Origin: Chloroflexota bacterium
Lineage (GTDB): Bacteria > Chloroflexota > Dehalococcoidia > Lucifugimonadales > Lucifugimonadaceae
DNA length: 7,775 nucleotides
Direction of reading: 5' to 3'
Assembly (NCBI GenBank): GCA_016210435.1
Contig: JACQUF010000114.1
Span: forward strand, 1 to 7,775
Shown here: positions 1 through 5,422 of the stretch, one piece after another
Position numbering within the stretch: the first letter of the stretch is position 1
Layout of the letters: each line of letters begins with the position of its first letter
The notes under the pieces: generated by a model
The model's database searches: none
What the model saw: only the letters and a program-made list of their open reading frames with translations
What the model was told of the DNA's origin: nothing
Program-made: the position numbers and the translations under genes

Positions 1-56
1 AGAGCGGGCGGCTCATAACCGCTTGGTCGCAGGTTCAATTCCTGCCGGGCCCACCA
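1..56 (+). tRNA. tRNA with anticodon CAU (probably elongator tRNA-Met), 5' part outside the window
   Basis: The 3' two thirds of a tRNA are visible. The end of the D stem is GAGC at 2-5. The anticodon stem is GGCGG (7-11) with CCGCT (19-23), around the seven-base loop CTCATAA (12-18), so the anticodon CAT lies at 14-16. A five-base variable loop follows, then the T stem GCAGG/CCTGC (29-33 and 41-45) with loop TTCAATT. The 3' acceptor strand is 46-52, the discriminator is A53, and CCA is encoded at 54-56. The anticodon stem lacks the three consecutive G-C pairs of an initiator tRNA, so elongator Met is the best reading. A CAU tRNA-Ile modified to lysidine cannot be excluded without the 5' half. 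Confidence 0.93.
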
Positions 57-97
57 TATCTACACGGAAGCTAGCCAACACACCCCAACATCGACCC
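24..97. other. Probable left attachment site (attL) at the tRNA 3' end
   Basis: The tRNA 3' end is followed after only 41 bases by the stop codon of a tyrosine recombinase that reads toward it. This is the classic arrangement of elements that integrate into the 3' end of a tRNA gene and restore its sequence. The core probably lies within the T arm and acceptor strand (about 24-56), but its limits cannot be set because no second copy is visible in this window. In the short gap, CCAACA occurs at 75-80 and 85-90, exactly ten bases apart. These could be recombinase or Xis arm sites, but they are too short to be certain. The call rests on gene order and family knowledge, not on an observed direct repeat. 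Confidence 0.55.
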
Positions 98-1312
98 TCA
101 CGACGCCGCGTGTGCTGAAACGTGTGCGATCTCCCCGTTTTCGCCGCCCGCGGACAGGGCTGGCCGATGTCCGTTTTGGAGGAGGGCACCGAGCCGTTCC
201 GCTGCCTCGGCCTGAGCGTCGGGTAGCAGGTGCGCGTAGGTCGAGAGCGTGAAGCCTGGTGAGGCATGGCCGAGCCTCGCGGATATCAGCCGAATATCGC
301 TGCCGCTGGCCAACAACAGCGACGCCGAGCTGTGTCGAAGGTCATGCAGGCGGCATCTGATCCCGACGCGGGCAACGGTGCGGTCCCAATGCTGAGTCAA
401 GGTGTCCGGTGGCCAGGGCGAGCCATCCAATCTCGCAAACAAGTAATCATTCTCGGAGAATGGCCGGCCCAGCATCTGAGCCGCATTGATCGCGGCGGCG
501 TGGTGTTCCTTCAACCGTTGGGCGGTCCAGGGGTCAAGTGCCAGTGTCCGGCGACTCTGCTTCGTCTTGGGCGACCGTACTACCGACTTCCGGCCCGGTA
601 GGACGTGGTAACTACGCTGGACTGTCAAGATGCGGCCGTCGAGGTCGATATCGGACCACCTGAGCGCGCAACACTCTGAACGTCTCAAACCGCACGTCAA
701 GAGGACCGTGAAGGGTACAAGCGCCCACGAATCCCGTTCGATGAGGTCTGCCTCGATCCGGCGCCATTCCTCTGGCGTCAAGGTCCGCATTTCGTGGTGT
801 GGTTGCCGGGGCTTTTCGACGCCTTCCATTGGCGATCTCGGGATAACCCGCTGCTTAACTGCCGCGTTGAAGGTAAGTCGCAGGGCTTGGAATAACTTGA
901 TCGACTGGCCGACCCGTTCCCGTTCGACTAGTGCACCGATGAGCGGGCTAAGGTCTGTCGCCTTGATGCGGTCGACCGGACGCCGACCGATTCGGGGAAT
1001 GGCGTATTTTTCGAGGACGCGCCGCACGCCGACCGCGGAAGTAGGGGACAGGTTAGCGGCCTTCGATGGCCACCATCGCCGGAAGAACTGCGCGAAGGTC
1101 ACCGAGTCGGCCGCGTCGTAGGAGCCAATTTCGATCTCTTGCAGGAGCGCGCGCAAACGCCTGCGCGCGTCGTCCTTCAGCGGGCTTGTGACGATCTCGG
1201 ATTTCCGAATCCACTTGCCGGCGGCGTTCCTCCCCACTGTCACCCATATTCGCCAACCGTCCTTGTACGACGTGATCGATCCCTCTTCTCGCCGTCGGCC
1301 GTTGGTCTTCAT
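98..1312 (-). CDS. int: Tyrosine recombinase (phage-type integrase)
   Basis: Site-specific recombinase of 404 residues, the usual length for phage and ICE integrases, expected to integrate the element at the adjacent tRNA. The N-terminus (about 11-60) resembles an AP2-like arm-binding domain (GSITSYKDGWRIWV). A SAM-like core-binding domain spans about 70-160 and the catalytic domain about 175-375. The full catalytic set is visible: R210 in TCGLRRSE, K249 in SPKTKQSRR, H323 and R326 in HDLRH, H349 in LGHAS and the nucleophile Y359 in STYAHL, so the enzyme should be active. The ATG start is supported by a strong Shine-Dalgarno (GAGGAG, complement of 1321-1326) eight bases upstream, and by the ATGA overlap with the stop of the preceding gene. 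That overlap implies translational coupling, so the promoter is probably shared upstream near 2300. The gene ends close to the tRNA, as expected for tRNA-integrating elements. Confidence 0.95.
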   Translation of the reverse strand: MKTNGRRREEGSITSYKDGWRIWVTVGRNAAGKWIRKSEIVTSPLKDDARRRLRALLQEIEIGSYDAADSVTFAQFFRRWWPSKAANLSPTSAVGVRRVLEKYAIPRIGRRPVDRIKATDLSPLIGALVERERVGQSIKLFQALRLTFNAAVKQRVIPRSPMEGVEKPRQPHHEMRTLTPEEWRRIEADLIERDSWALVPFTVLLTCGLRRSECCALRWSDIDLDGRILTVQRSYHVLPGRKSVVRSPKTKQSRRTLALDPWTAQRLKEHHAAAINAAQMLGRPFSENDYLFARLDGSPWPPDTLTQHWDRTVARVGIRCRLHDLRHSSASLLLASGSDIRLISARLGHASPGFTLSTYAHLLPDAQAEAAERLGALLQNGHRPALSAGGENGEIAHVSAHAAS

Positions 1313-2226
1313 CGCACTTTCTCCTCGTTCAACGGCCTGTGCATAAATACCCGCATCAATAGTTGCCAGTTGCCAAGCCGTGCCACGTTGCCCCAGCCTT
1401 CGCCCTCGTCGCCTGTCAGGTCGTAAGCCAAACCAGACATGTCGGAATCGACGTCGGCCAACGGCCAGCGTTCCAAGAGTTCCGCCAACGCCGCATAAGG
1501 ATCGGGCTGTCCACCGGCGGGCAGGTTGAGCAGGCTTTCCAGGCTCAGGGAGTCGACGCGGTCGCGAATCGCCGTCAGAAATGGGCGCGCTGCTGGGCCA
1601 AACCCCTTGCGCGCATTGCGATATAGAAGGAGTCTCTGTTCCGCCTCCAGGCGCTGAGCGTCTGTCGGCGGCGGAATGCGAGTCGGTTCACGCAGGTCAT
1701 TTAGGCGCGCCAACTCGATTTCCCCCTCAAAGGGCTTCCGATCCAGAATCAAGTCTCGGAGGCCGGTGCACGCTGGTTCACCGAGCCACTCCGTTAAAAC
1801 CGTGAGGCCGGCCATCAACGCCGGAGCGAGGTCACCCCGCTCAACAGACTCGACCCACAGGCGGACGAACCAGGGCATCCAGCGGTTGCCCCTCCGCTTC
1901 GCCATCTCCACCCCTCGAACGATCCGCACGGCGAAGTCGGACCGCCAACCCGTTCGGCGTTCAACTTCTTGCGCTGTGAACTCTTTGGACCACTCACGCG
2001 CTGCGGGCCATGATTCCCTGGCTCTCGCCGTACCTGCCGGAGTAAGTGCGGATATCCGCCTAGCTCCCAGCCATCGAATGATCGTCGACCGATGAACTTC
2101 CAGCAGCAGCGCGATTTTCGTGTCGGGAATGCCCATTTCGCGGAGGTCAATGGCGATCTGTTTCTTCGGAATGCCGCGGTCTATCGACCGCTGGACTTGA
2201 AGCTGGATCGGGTCTGGTGCGGCCAT
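1309..2226 (-). CDS. Hypothetical protein with two predicted helix-turn-helix segments, co-transcribed with int
   Basis: A protein of 305 residues that I do not recognise as a named family. Near the N-terminus, residues about 31-53 (MGIPDTKIALLLEVHRSTII plus RWL) have the shape of an HTH in the resolvase/HTH_23 style. A second HTH-like stretch lies at 83-105 (EFTAQEVERRTGWRSDFAVR plus IVRG). The remainder looks helical and acidic, with no signal peptide or membrane segment and no visible catalytic motif. The ATG at 2226 is preferred, with GGAG ten bases upstream. An in-frame TTG at 2250 would add eight residues. The stop overlaps the int start as ATGA, so the two genes are coupled. The gene is divergent from the Xis-like gene, which suits a regulator of the element's lysogeny or excision switch, but that role is inference from position and HTH content. 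A DNA-binding recombination accessory factor is the main alternative. Confidence 0.8.
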   Translation of the reverse strand: MAAPDPIQLQVQRSIDRGIPKKQIAIDLREMGIPDTKIALLLEVHRSTIIRWLGARRISALTPAGTARARESWPAAREWSKEFTAQEVERRTGWRSDFAVRIVRGVEMAKRRGNRWMPWFVRLWVESVERGDLAPALMAGLTVLTEWLGEPACTGLRDLILDRKPFEGEIELARLNDLREPTRIPPPTDAQRLEAEQRLLLYRNARKGFGPAARPFLTAIRDRVDSLSLESLLNLPAGGQPDPYAALAELLERWPLADVDSDMSGLAYDLTGDEGEGWGNVARLGNWQLLMRVFMHRPLNEEKVR

Positions 2227-2269
2227 GAATAAGACACTCCGACGCAACAACAGTGTTCCATAAAGACCT

Positions 2270-2305
2270 GTGCGACAGTATACCGTTCACCGCCAAGGGC
2301 GGCAA
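2270..2305 (-). promoter_or_regulatory. Probable leftward sigma70-type promoter for the regulator-int operon
   Basis: Read on the minus strand, TTGCCG (complement of 2300-2305) is followed after exactly 17 bases by TATACT (complement of 2277-2282). The -10 matches the consensus in five of six positions and the -35 in four of six. Transcription would begin near 2270, about 44 bases before the ATG at 2226. The -10 overlaps the self-complementary GTATAC (2278-2283). Around it are the small inverted repeat CCGCC/GGCGG in the spacer (2290-2302) and ACACT/AGTGT downstream, either of which could be an operator. No equally good rightward promoter is seen for the Xis-like gene. The call assumes an E. 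coli-like consensus, which may not hold in the unknown host. Confidence 0.45.
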
Positions 2306-2357
2306 GGGGCAGTCGTGCAGCCTGCCGACGACCAAAACGACGAAAGGAACGTGAAGG

Positions 2358-2567
2358 GTGTCAAACGAAGTCGCCATTTCGATGCAAGAGTGCGCCCGTC
2401 GCCTGAACATCGGGCTGAAGACGTGCTACCGGGAAGCAAAGCGGGGCAGAATCCCGACGCTAAAGTTCGGCCGCAAGATCGTGGTCCCGGTCGCGGCTCT
2501 CGAAGCGATGGGCCGTCCCAAAGAATCGAACGGAAACAAGAGCGCCCAAGCCAACAGTAATGGCTAG
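2358..2567 (+). CDS. xis: Excisionase-family (MerR-like/HTH_17) DNA-binding protein
   Basis: A 69-residue protein matching the small excisionase family of winged-helix DNA binders, also called recombination directionality factors. Residues about 8-50 follow the family pattern: MQECARRLNIGLKTCYREAK is the HTH, RGRIPTLKFGRKIVVP is the wing, and AALEAM is the closing helix. The C-terminal 18 residues (KESNGNKSAQANSNG region) are polar and probably disordered. The start is GTG with AAAGGA (2343-2348) nine bases upstream. The internal ATG at 2382 would remove part of the first helix and is less likely. The gene diverges from the regulator-int pair and is the first gene of the rightward module. The expected role is to bind attL/attR arms and bias the recombinase toward excision. 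A plain transcriptional regulator of the same fold is the alternative. Confidence 0.85.
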   Translation: MSNEVAISMQECARRLNIGLKTCYREAKRGRIPTLKFGRKIVVPVAALEAMGRPKESNGNKSAQANSNG

Positions 2568-2577
2568 GACGCTCAAT

Positions 2578-2617
2578 CCGGCCCTTTGCGGCCGGTCGGC
2601 CCGTTTGGAGGGCCGGC
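2578..2617 (+). promoter_or_regulatory. Two tandem GC-rich hairpins after the Xis-like gene
   Basis: Eleven bases after the Xis-like stop codon are two adjacent perfect or near-perfect inverted repeats. The first is CCGGCC (2578-2583) with GGCCGG (2590-2595) around a six-base loop. The second is GTCGGCCC (2595-2602) with GGGCCGGC (2610-2617), which includes one G-T pair, around GTTTGGA. Neither is followed by a T-run, so they are not ordinary intrinsic terminators. They could cap the xis message, attenuate readthrough, or hide the start of the 59-residue gene at 2631. The structures are seen directly; the roles are inferred. Confidence 0.4.
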
Positions 2618-2630
2618 GGGACTACATCCC

Positions 2631-2810
2631 ATGGACCTAGTCCCGCGCAACATCCACGAACAGCGGCGCCTGTTTTGGCGCTCCGCCTTCCGTAGTCGGG
2701 CTCAGGCGATTCGGTGGTGGTCGGATCTGATGGCAGCGTTCGGGGCATCGCTGCCCGAAGCTTCGGCCTGGGCGACTCGCTGGGCCGACGAACACGGGTA
2801 TCGAAGATGA
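2631..2810 (+). CDS. Small hypothetical protein (59 residues) upstream of the DUF3631 gene
   Basis: An unrecognised small protein rich in Trp, Arg and Ala (for example RRLFWRSAFRSRAQAIRWWS), probably helical, soluble and without a signal peptide or cysteines. The ATG at 2631 is chosen because the only other in-frame start is a TTG at 2586 inside the hairpin region. The Shine-Dalgarno is weak (GGCGGGA, about nine bases upstream). Support for it being real is its position between two element genes, the high G+C at third codon positions, and the exact ATGA overlap of its stop (2808-2810) with the start of the DUF3631 gene (2807), implying translational coupling. Small proteins at this position in phage-like replication modules are often accessory or regulatory, but no function can be assigned. 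A competing reading is an extended DUF3631 ORF starting at a GTG at 2714, which would make part of this a shadow. Confidence 0.55.
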   Translation: MDLVPRNIHEQRRLFWRSAFRSRAQAIRWWSDLMAAFGASLPEASAWATRWADEHGYRR

Positions 2811-4156
2811 CCGCGATGAGCCTCGCAGCGATCCTCGACGGCATAGCGGAGCTGACGCGGCGCTATCTGGTGATGGGCGAGCACGAGCGAGTCGCCATCG
2901 CGTTGTGGGTCGTCCATACGTGGACCTGCGCCGCAGCCGATGTCACACCGTATTTGCAAATCACCTCGGCCGAAAAACGGTCGGGCAAGACACGAGTCCT
3001 CGAAGTGCTTTCCCTGATTGTCTGGAAGCCGTGGATGACGGGGCATGTGTCAGCTGCCGTGTTGGTCCGCCGGATCGCGCGCGACACCCCCACACTGCTA
3101 TTGGACGAGTCGGACGCGGCCTTCAAAGGCTCGACTGAGTATGTCGAGACCCTACGCGGGATTCTGAACGAAGGGTTCCGAAATGGCGGCGTCGCGTCTC
3201 TGTGCGTGGGCAAGGGCAAGGATTTCGAGCTTCGGGACTTTCCAGTCTTCTGTCCGAAGGCGATCGCTGGCATCGGCAAGCTCCCGGACACCATTGCGGA
3301 CCGGAGCATTCGGATCGGCATGAAACGTAAGGCGCAGGGAGAGAAAGTCGAGCGCCTTCGCGTTCGCGACGCCAAGGCGTACGCCGTTCCCCTTTATGAC
3401 GCGCTCGCGAAGTGGATGCCAGGTGCCACGTTGAAGCTGGCGGGGGTCAGGCCGGAGCTGCCGCCTGAGTTGGATGACCGCGCAGCGGATGCGTGGGAAC
3501 CGCTATTGGCAATCGCTGACATGGCCGGCGGTGATTGGTCGGAGCGGGCTCGGGCTACCGCCATAGCGCTTTCGAGTGGCGACGCCCGCGAGGACGACAG
3601 TCTCGGGGTGCGACTGCTCTCGGATGTTCGCGCCATCTTCCGAGAGAAAAGGGGCGACCGAATCGCGAGTGCCGATCTGGTCAGTTCGCTCGTCGCCACT
3701 CCGGAGGCACCCTGGGCGGATCTTTACGGCCGACCACTCACTCAAACAACGCTGGCTCAAAAGCTGAAGCCCTACGGGGTCCGGTCGCACCAGGTTCGTT
3801 TCGGCCCCAAGGACTCGCGCAAAGGCTATGAGGCAGGCGACTTCCGGGACGCGTGGTGCCGATATCTTCCTCCTTCTGAAAGCGAAACATCCGAAACAGG
3901 CGAAACGGCCGACCAACTCGCATCTGATTCCGGGAGTGGCGATGTTTCGGCTGGACACCCCGTTTCGCCGAAACAGGAGTTGGACCGAAACATAAACGGC
4001 ACCGGCATCGTATCTGGCAACCGGAGCGATTCGGACGTTTCGCCTGTTTCGCCCGTACGGGGCGGGAGCGATGCGAGCGCCAATGGCCATCGTGACGTCC
4101 AGTTCGTTTACAACGACGCAGGCAACCTGGTTCCGGTGGAAGGCGATGGCCGATGA
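2807..4156 (+). CDS. DUF3631-family P-loop ATPase (probable element replication protein)
   Basis: A 449-residue protein of the DUF3631 type found in prophages and integrative elements of GC-rich bacteria. After an N-terminal helical stretch comes the P-loop region: YLQITSAEKRSGKTRVLEVL with SGKT at 59-62, a Walker A whose first glycine is replaced (SAEKRSGKT, 54-62), as is common in this family. Walker B is PTLLLDESD (95-103, D100 E101). The signature segment FCPKAIAGIGKLPDTIADRS (148-167) contains a likely arginine finger at R166. Residues about 172-354 form the DUF3631 domain, with a winged-helix-like end. From 355 to 449 the tail is Ser/Glu/Asp/Gly-rich and probably disordered, and its DNA carries the CGAAAC cluster. 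The ATG at 2807 is chosen for the ATGA overlap; a GTG at 2714 would add 31 residues read out of frame over the upstream gene. A helicase or origin-binding role is inferred from the family and from the embedded repeats. Confidence 0.88.
   Translation: MTAMSLAAILDGIAELTRRYLVMGEHERVAIALWVVHTWTCAAADVTPYLQITSAEKRSGKTRVLEVLSLIVWKPWMTGHVSAAVLVRRIARDTPTLLLDESDAAFKGSTEYVETLRGILNEGFRNGGVASLCVGKGKDFELRDFPVFCPKAIAGIGKLPDTIADRSIRIGMKRKAQGEKVERLRVRDAKAYAVPLYDALAKWMPGATLKLAGVRPELPPELDDRAADAWEPLLAIADMAGGDWSERARATAIALSSGDAREDDSLGVRLLSDVRAIFREKRGDRIASADLVSSLVATPEAPWADLYGRPLTQTTLAQKLKPYGVRSHQVRFGPKDSRKGYEAGDFRDAWCRYLPPSESETSETGETADQLASDSGSGDVSAGHPVSPKQELDRNINGTGIVSGNRSDSDVSPVSPVRGGSDASANGHRDVQFVYNDAGNLVPVEGDGR
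3798..4051. repeat. Iteron-like cluster of ten CGAAAC motifs inside the 3' end of the DUF3631 gene
   Basis: CGAAAC occurs on the plus strand at 3883, 3892, 3901, 3969 and 3986. Its complement GTTTCG occurs at 3798, 3944, 3962, 4037 and 4046. Several are exactly nine bases apart (3883/3892/3901 and 4037/4046). Copies at 3962-3967 and 3969-3974 form a near-perfect palindrome. The longer form CCGAAACAGG occurs at 3891-3900 and 3968-3977, with GGCGAAACAGG on the minus strand at 4043-4053. The motif appears in all three codon phases, encoding S-E-T, P-K-Q, R-N, V-S and R-F-G, so the selection is on DNA and not on protein. The only other copy noticed in the window is one in the RHS gene near 6460. 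A replication origin or repressor-binding array is the most likely role. Confidence 0.75.
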
Positions 4157-4260
4157 GACCGGTTGCCCCGATCCATTTCAACTGTCGGCGCTGTGAACAA
4201 ACCGGTGCCGTGGCGGGCAGGCGATTGCGTAACCGGGCGCCGCTTAGGTTCGCCCGTTGA
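4153..4260 (+). CDS. CxxC micro-ORF (35 residues) coupled to the DUF3631 gene
   Basis: The DUF3631 stop codon overlaps an ATG as ATGA (4153-4156). This ATG has a good Shine-Dalgarno, GGAAGG at 4138-4143, nine bases upstream. The resulting frame encodes MRPVAPIHFNCRRCEQTG followed by a short Arg-rich tail, ending at TGA 4258-4260. The single CxxC (residues 11-14) resembles half of a zinc knuckle, such that a dimer could bind one metal ion, and the basic tail would suit nucleic-acid binding. No family is recognised. The 3' end overlaps a GC hairpin (CGGGCG 4234-4239 with CGCCCG 4251-4256). The overlap and ribosome site are the evidence that it is translated; at 35 codons the open frame alone proves nothing. 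Confidence 0.4.
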   Translation: MRPVAPIHFNCRRCEQTGAVAGRRLRNRAPLRFAR

Positions 4261-4269
4261 CTAGGTCTG

Positions 4270-4291
4270 AAAAAACAACGGCCGACCGTTG
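4270..4291 (-). terminator. Intrinsic terminator oriented leftward
   Basis: On the minus strand, CAACGG and CCGTTG form a perfect six-pair stem around the tetraloop TCGG (complement of 4276-4291), followed directly by six T (complement of the A-run 4270-4275). This is the standard stem plus U-tract of a Rho-independent terminator, and it works only in the leftward direction. No leftward gene is recognisable to its right in the window, so it may stop antisense transcripts before the replication gene or end a small antisense RNA. Confidence 0.6.
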
Positions 4292-4354
4292 CATCTGGTT
4301 GACTCACGCCGTTGCCCGCTGCCACAAAGCAACCTGTGCCTCAAAGTTCGTGCA

Positions 4355-5422
4355 ATGACCGACAACGACCTTGGCAAGTTCGTAGCCGCAGGTCTGGCCG
4401 GGTTGGTGGTCTGGCGTTTGCTCAACCCTAGGACAAAGCAGCAGGTCTGGAATTTCCTTGCCGAGCTTGCTACGGAGGCGGAGCGCCAGCGGCTTCGATC
4501 CATACTCCCAGCCTTACCTATAGGTCCTCCCGCTTCCAACGGCCCAACCATGGCGCGCTCGCCAGCGATCCCGCCCGCTGTCCCGCCACAATCCACACCA
4601 TCGTTGCCGCAAACCGCAGCGCGGTCCGTCGCGCCAGTAGACGAGGCTCTTGCGCGTGCTGTGACCCATCCAACCATCGTCCTTGTCCTTGGCGATCGGG
4701 GCTCGGGCAAGACGGCCCTCCAGTTGCGGCTGCTGGAACTCCTCAGCCCGATCGCCCGTCCCTACCTCGTCGCCATACCAGCGGCCGCCGCGAAGGACTT
4801 TCCGGACACCTACGGCATCGCCGACGACCCAGATGCCCTCCCGAACGGTGCCGTGGTCGCCTTTCCGGAAGCCTATCGGCTCTTCAGCGCTCGGGAAACG
4901 CAGACCACCCGAGGTCGGGCCCTGGCCGAGATCGTCAACCTGAGCCGGCAACGTGACTGGACCCTGATCTTCGACGTCCAGAATTCGGCACACTTGGATC
5001 CAGTCATCATCGGAGCGGCCGGGGCCATCCTCATCAAAGAACCCGCGCCGTTCTCTGAAGGCTTCGAACGGAAACAGCTCAAACCTTACCTTGATGCCGC
5101 CCGGGCCGTTTTCGCTTCAATCCCCGTGGCCCAGCGCAAACGATCCGTCTGGGTCGTCGCGCCGCGCGCCGGCATCCCCGGTCGCCTTATGCACAATGAG
5201 CTCCCGAGCTTCTGGCGGCCGCAGTTGTCGAAGATGTTCGCGGAAGGAGGCACGAGTCCAAGCGTCAGCGCCGCAACGCCACGCGCCGCAGCGAAGATGT
5301 CAAAGGCGGAGAAACAACGCCGTGCTCGCGCCATGCGTGCCGCCGGCCACAGCTTCGGTCAGATAGGGAAGACGCTCGGTATCGACAAGTCGTACGCGTG
5401 GCGGCTATGTGCGGATCGGTGA
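4355..5422 (+). CDS. P-loop ATPase of HerA/FtsK-like type with C-terminal helix-turn-helix
   Basis: A 355-residue ATPase, tentatively a distant relative of HerA/FtsK-type DNA-pumping ATPases (viral packaging and Zot-like enzymes). Residues 8-23 (KFVAAGLAGLVVWRLL) could be a short membrane anchor. A basic helix and a Pro-rich linker (about 50-95) follow. Walker A is GDRGSGKT (113-120). The next strand, GAVVAFPEAYRLFSAR (165-180), sits where Walker B and the adjoining helix belong, but the usual Asp-Glu is Pro-Glu (P171 E172). WTLIFDVQNSAHLD (202-215) has the strand ending in Gln (Q209) typical of the sensor motif in this superfamily, followed by AGAILIKEP. The C-terminus (about 316-355) is an HTH: SFGQIGKTLGIDKSYAWRL. 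The start is the ATG at 4355; a TTG at 4289 would add 22 residues and neither has a strong ribosome site. A role in DNA packaging or transfer is inferred. Some other P-loop regulator is possible. Confidence 0.7.
   Translation: MTDNDLGKFVAAGLAGLVVWRLLNPRTKQQVWNFLAELATEAERQRLRSILPALPIGPPASNGPTMARSPAIPPAVPPQSTPSLPQTAARSVAPVDEALARAVTHPTIVLVLGDRGSGKTALQLRLLELLSPIARPYLVAIPAAAAKDFPDTYGIADDPDALPNGAVVAFPEAYRLFSARETQTTRGRALAEIVNLSRQRDWTLIFDVQNSAHLDPVIIGAAGAILIKEPAPFSEGFERKQLKPYLDAARAVFASIPVAQRKRSVWVVAPRAGIPGRLMHNELPSFWRPQLSKMFAEGGTSPSVSAATPRAAAKMSKAEKQRRARAMRAAGHSFGQIGKTLGIDKSYAWRLCADR

Noticed and set aside
13..267. Minus-strand frame containing GPAGIEPATKRL.
   Set aside because: This peptide is the familiar artefact of translating the complement of a tRNA gene.
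266..1121. Plus-strand open frames of 111 and 163 codons opposite the integrase.
   Set aside because: They are antisense shadows of the well-supported integrase gene, with Arg/Ser-rich, low-complexity products.
2714..2806. Longer DUF3631 ORF starting at a GTG at 2714.
   Set aside because: It would overlap the 59-residue gene out of frame by about 97 bases. The ATGA junction at 2807 is a better start and the family homology begins after it.
2270..2844. Open frames of 96 (plus) and 185 (minus) codons across the xis region.
   Set aside because: They overlap the clear Xis-like gene and its control region, and their products are Arg/Pro/Ser-rich with no family features.
4158..4206. Inverted repeat ACCGGTT/AACCGGT (4158-4164 and 4200-4206).
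   Set aside because: Seven pairs around a 35-base loop inside the candidate micro-ORF is weak. It is not convincing as an independent element without comparative support.
4299..4327. TTGACT at 4299-4304 as a -35 box for the second ATPase.
   Set aside because: At 17-18 bases spacing the -10 position reads CCACAA/CACAAA, which is not a credible -10.
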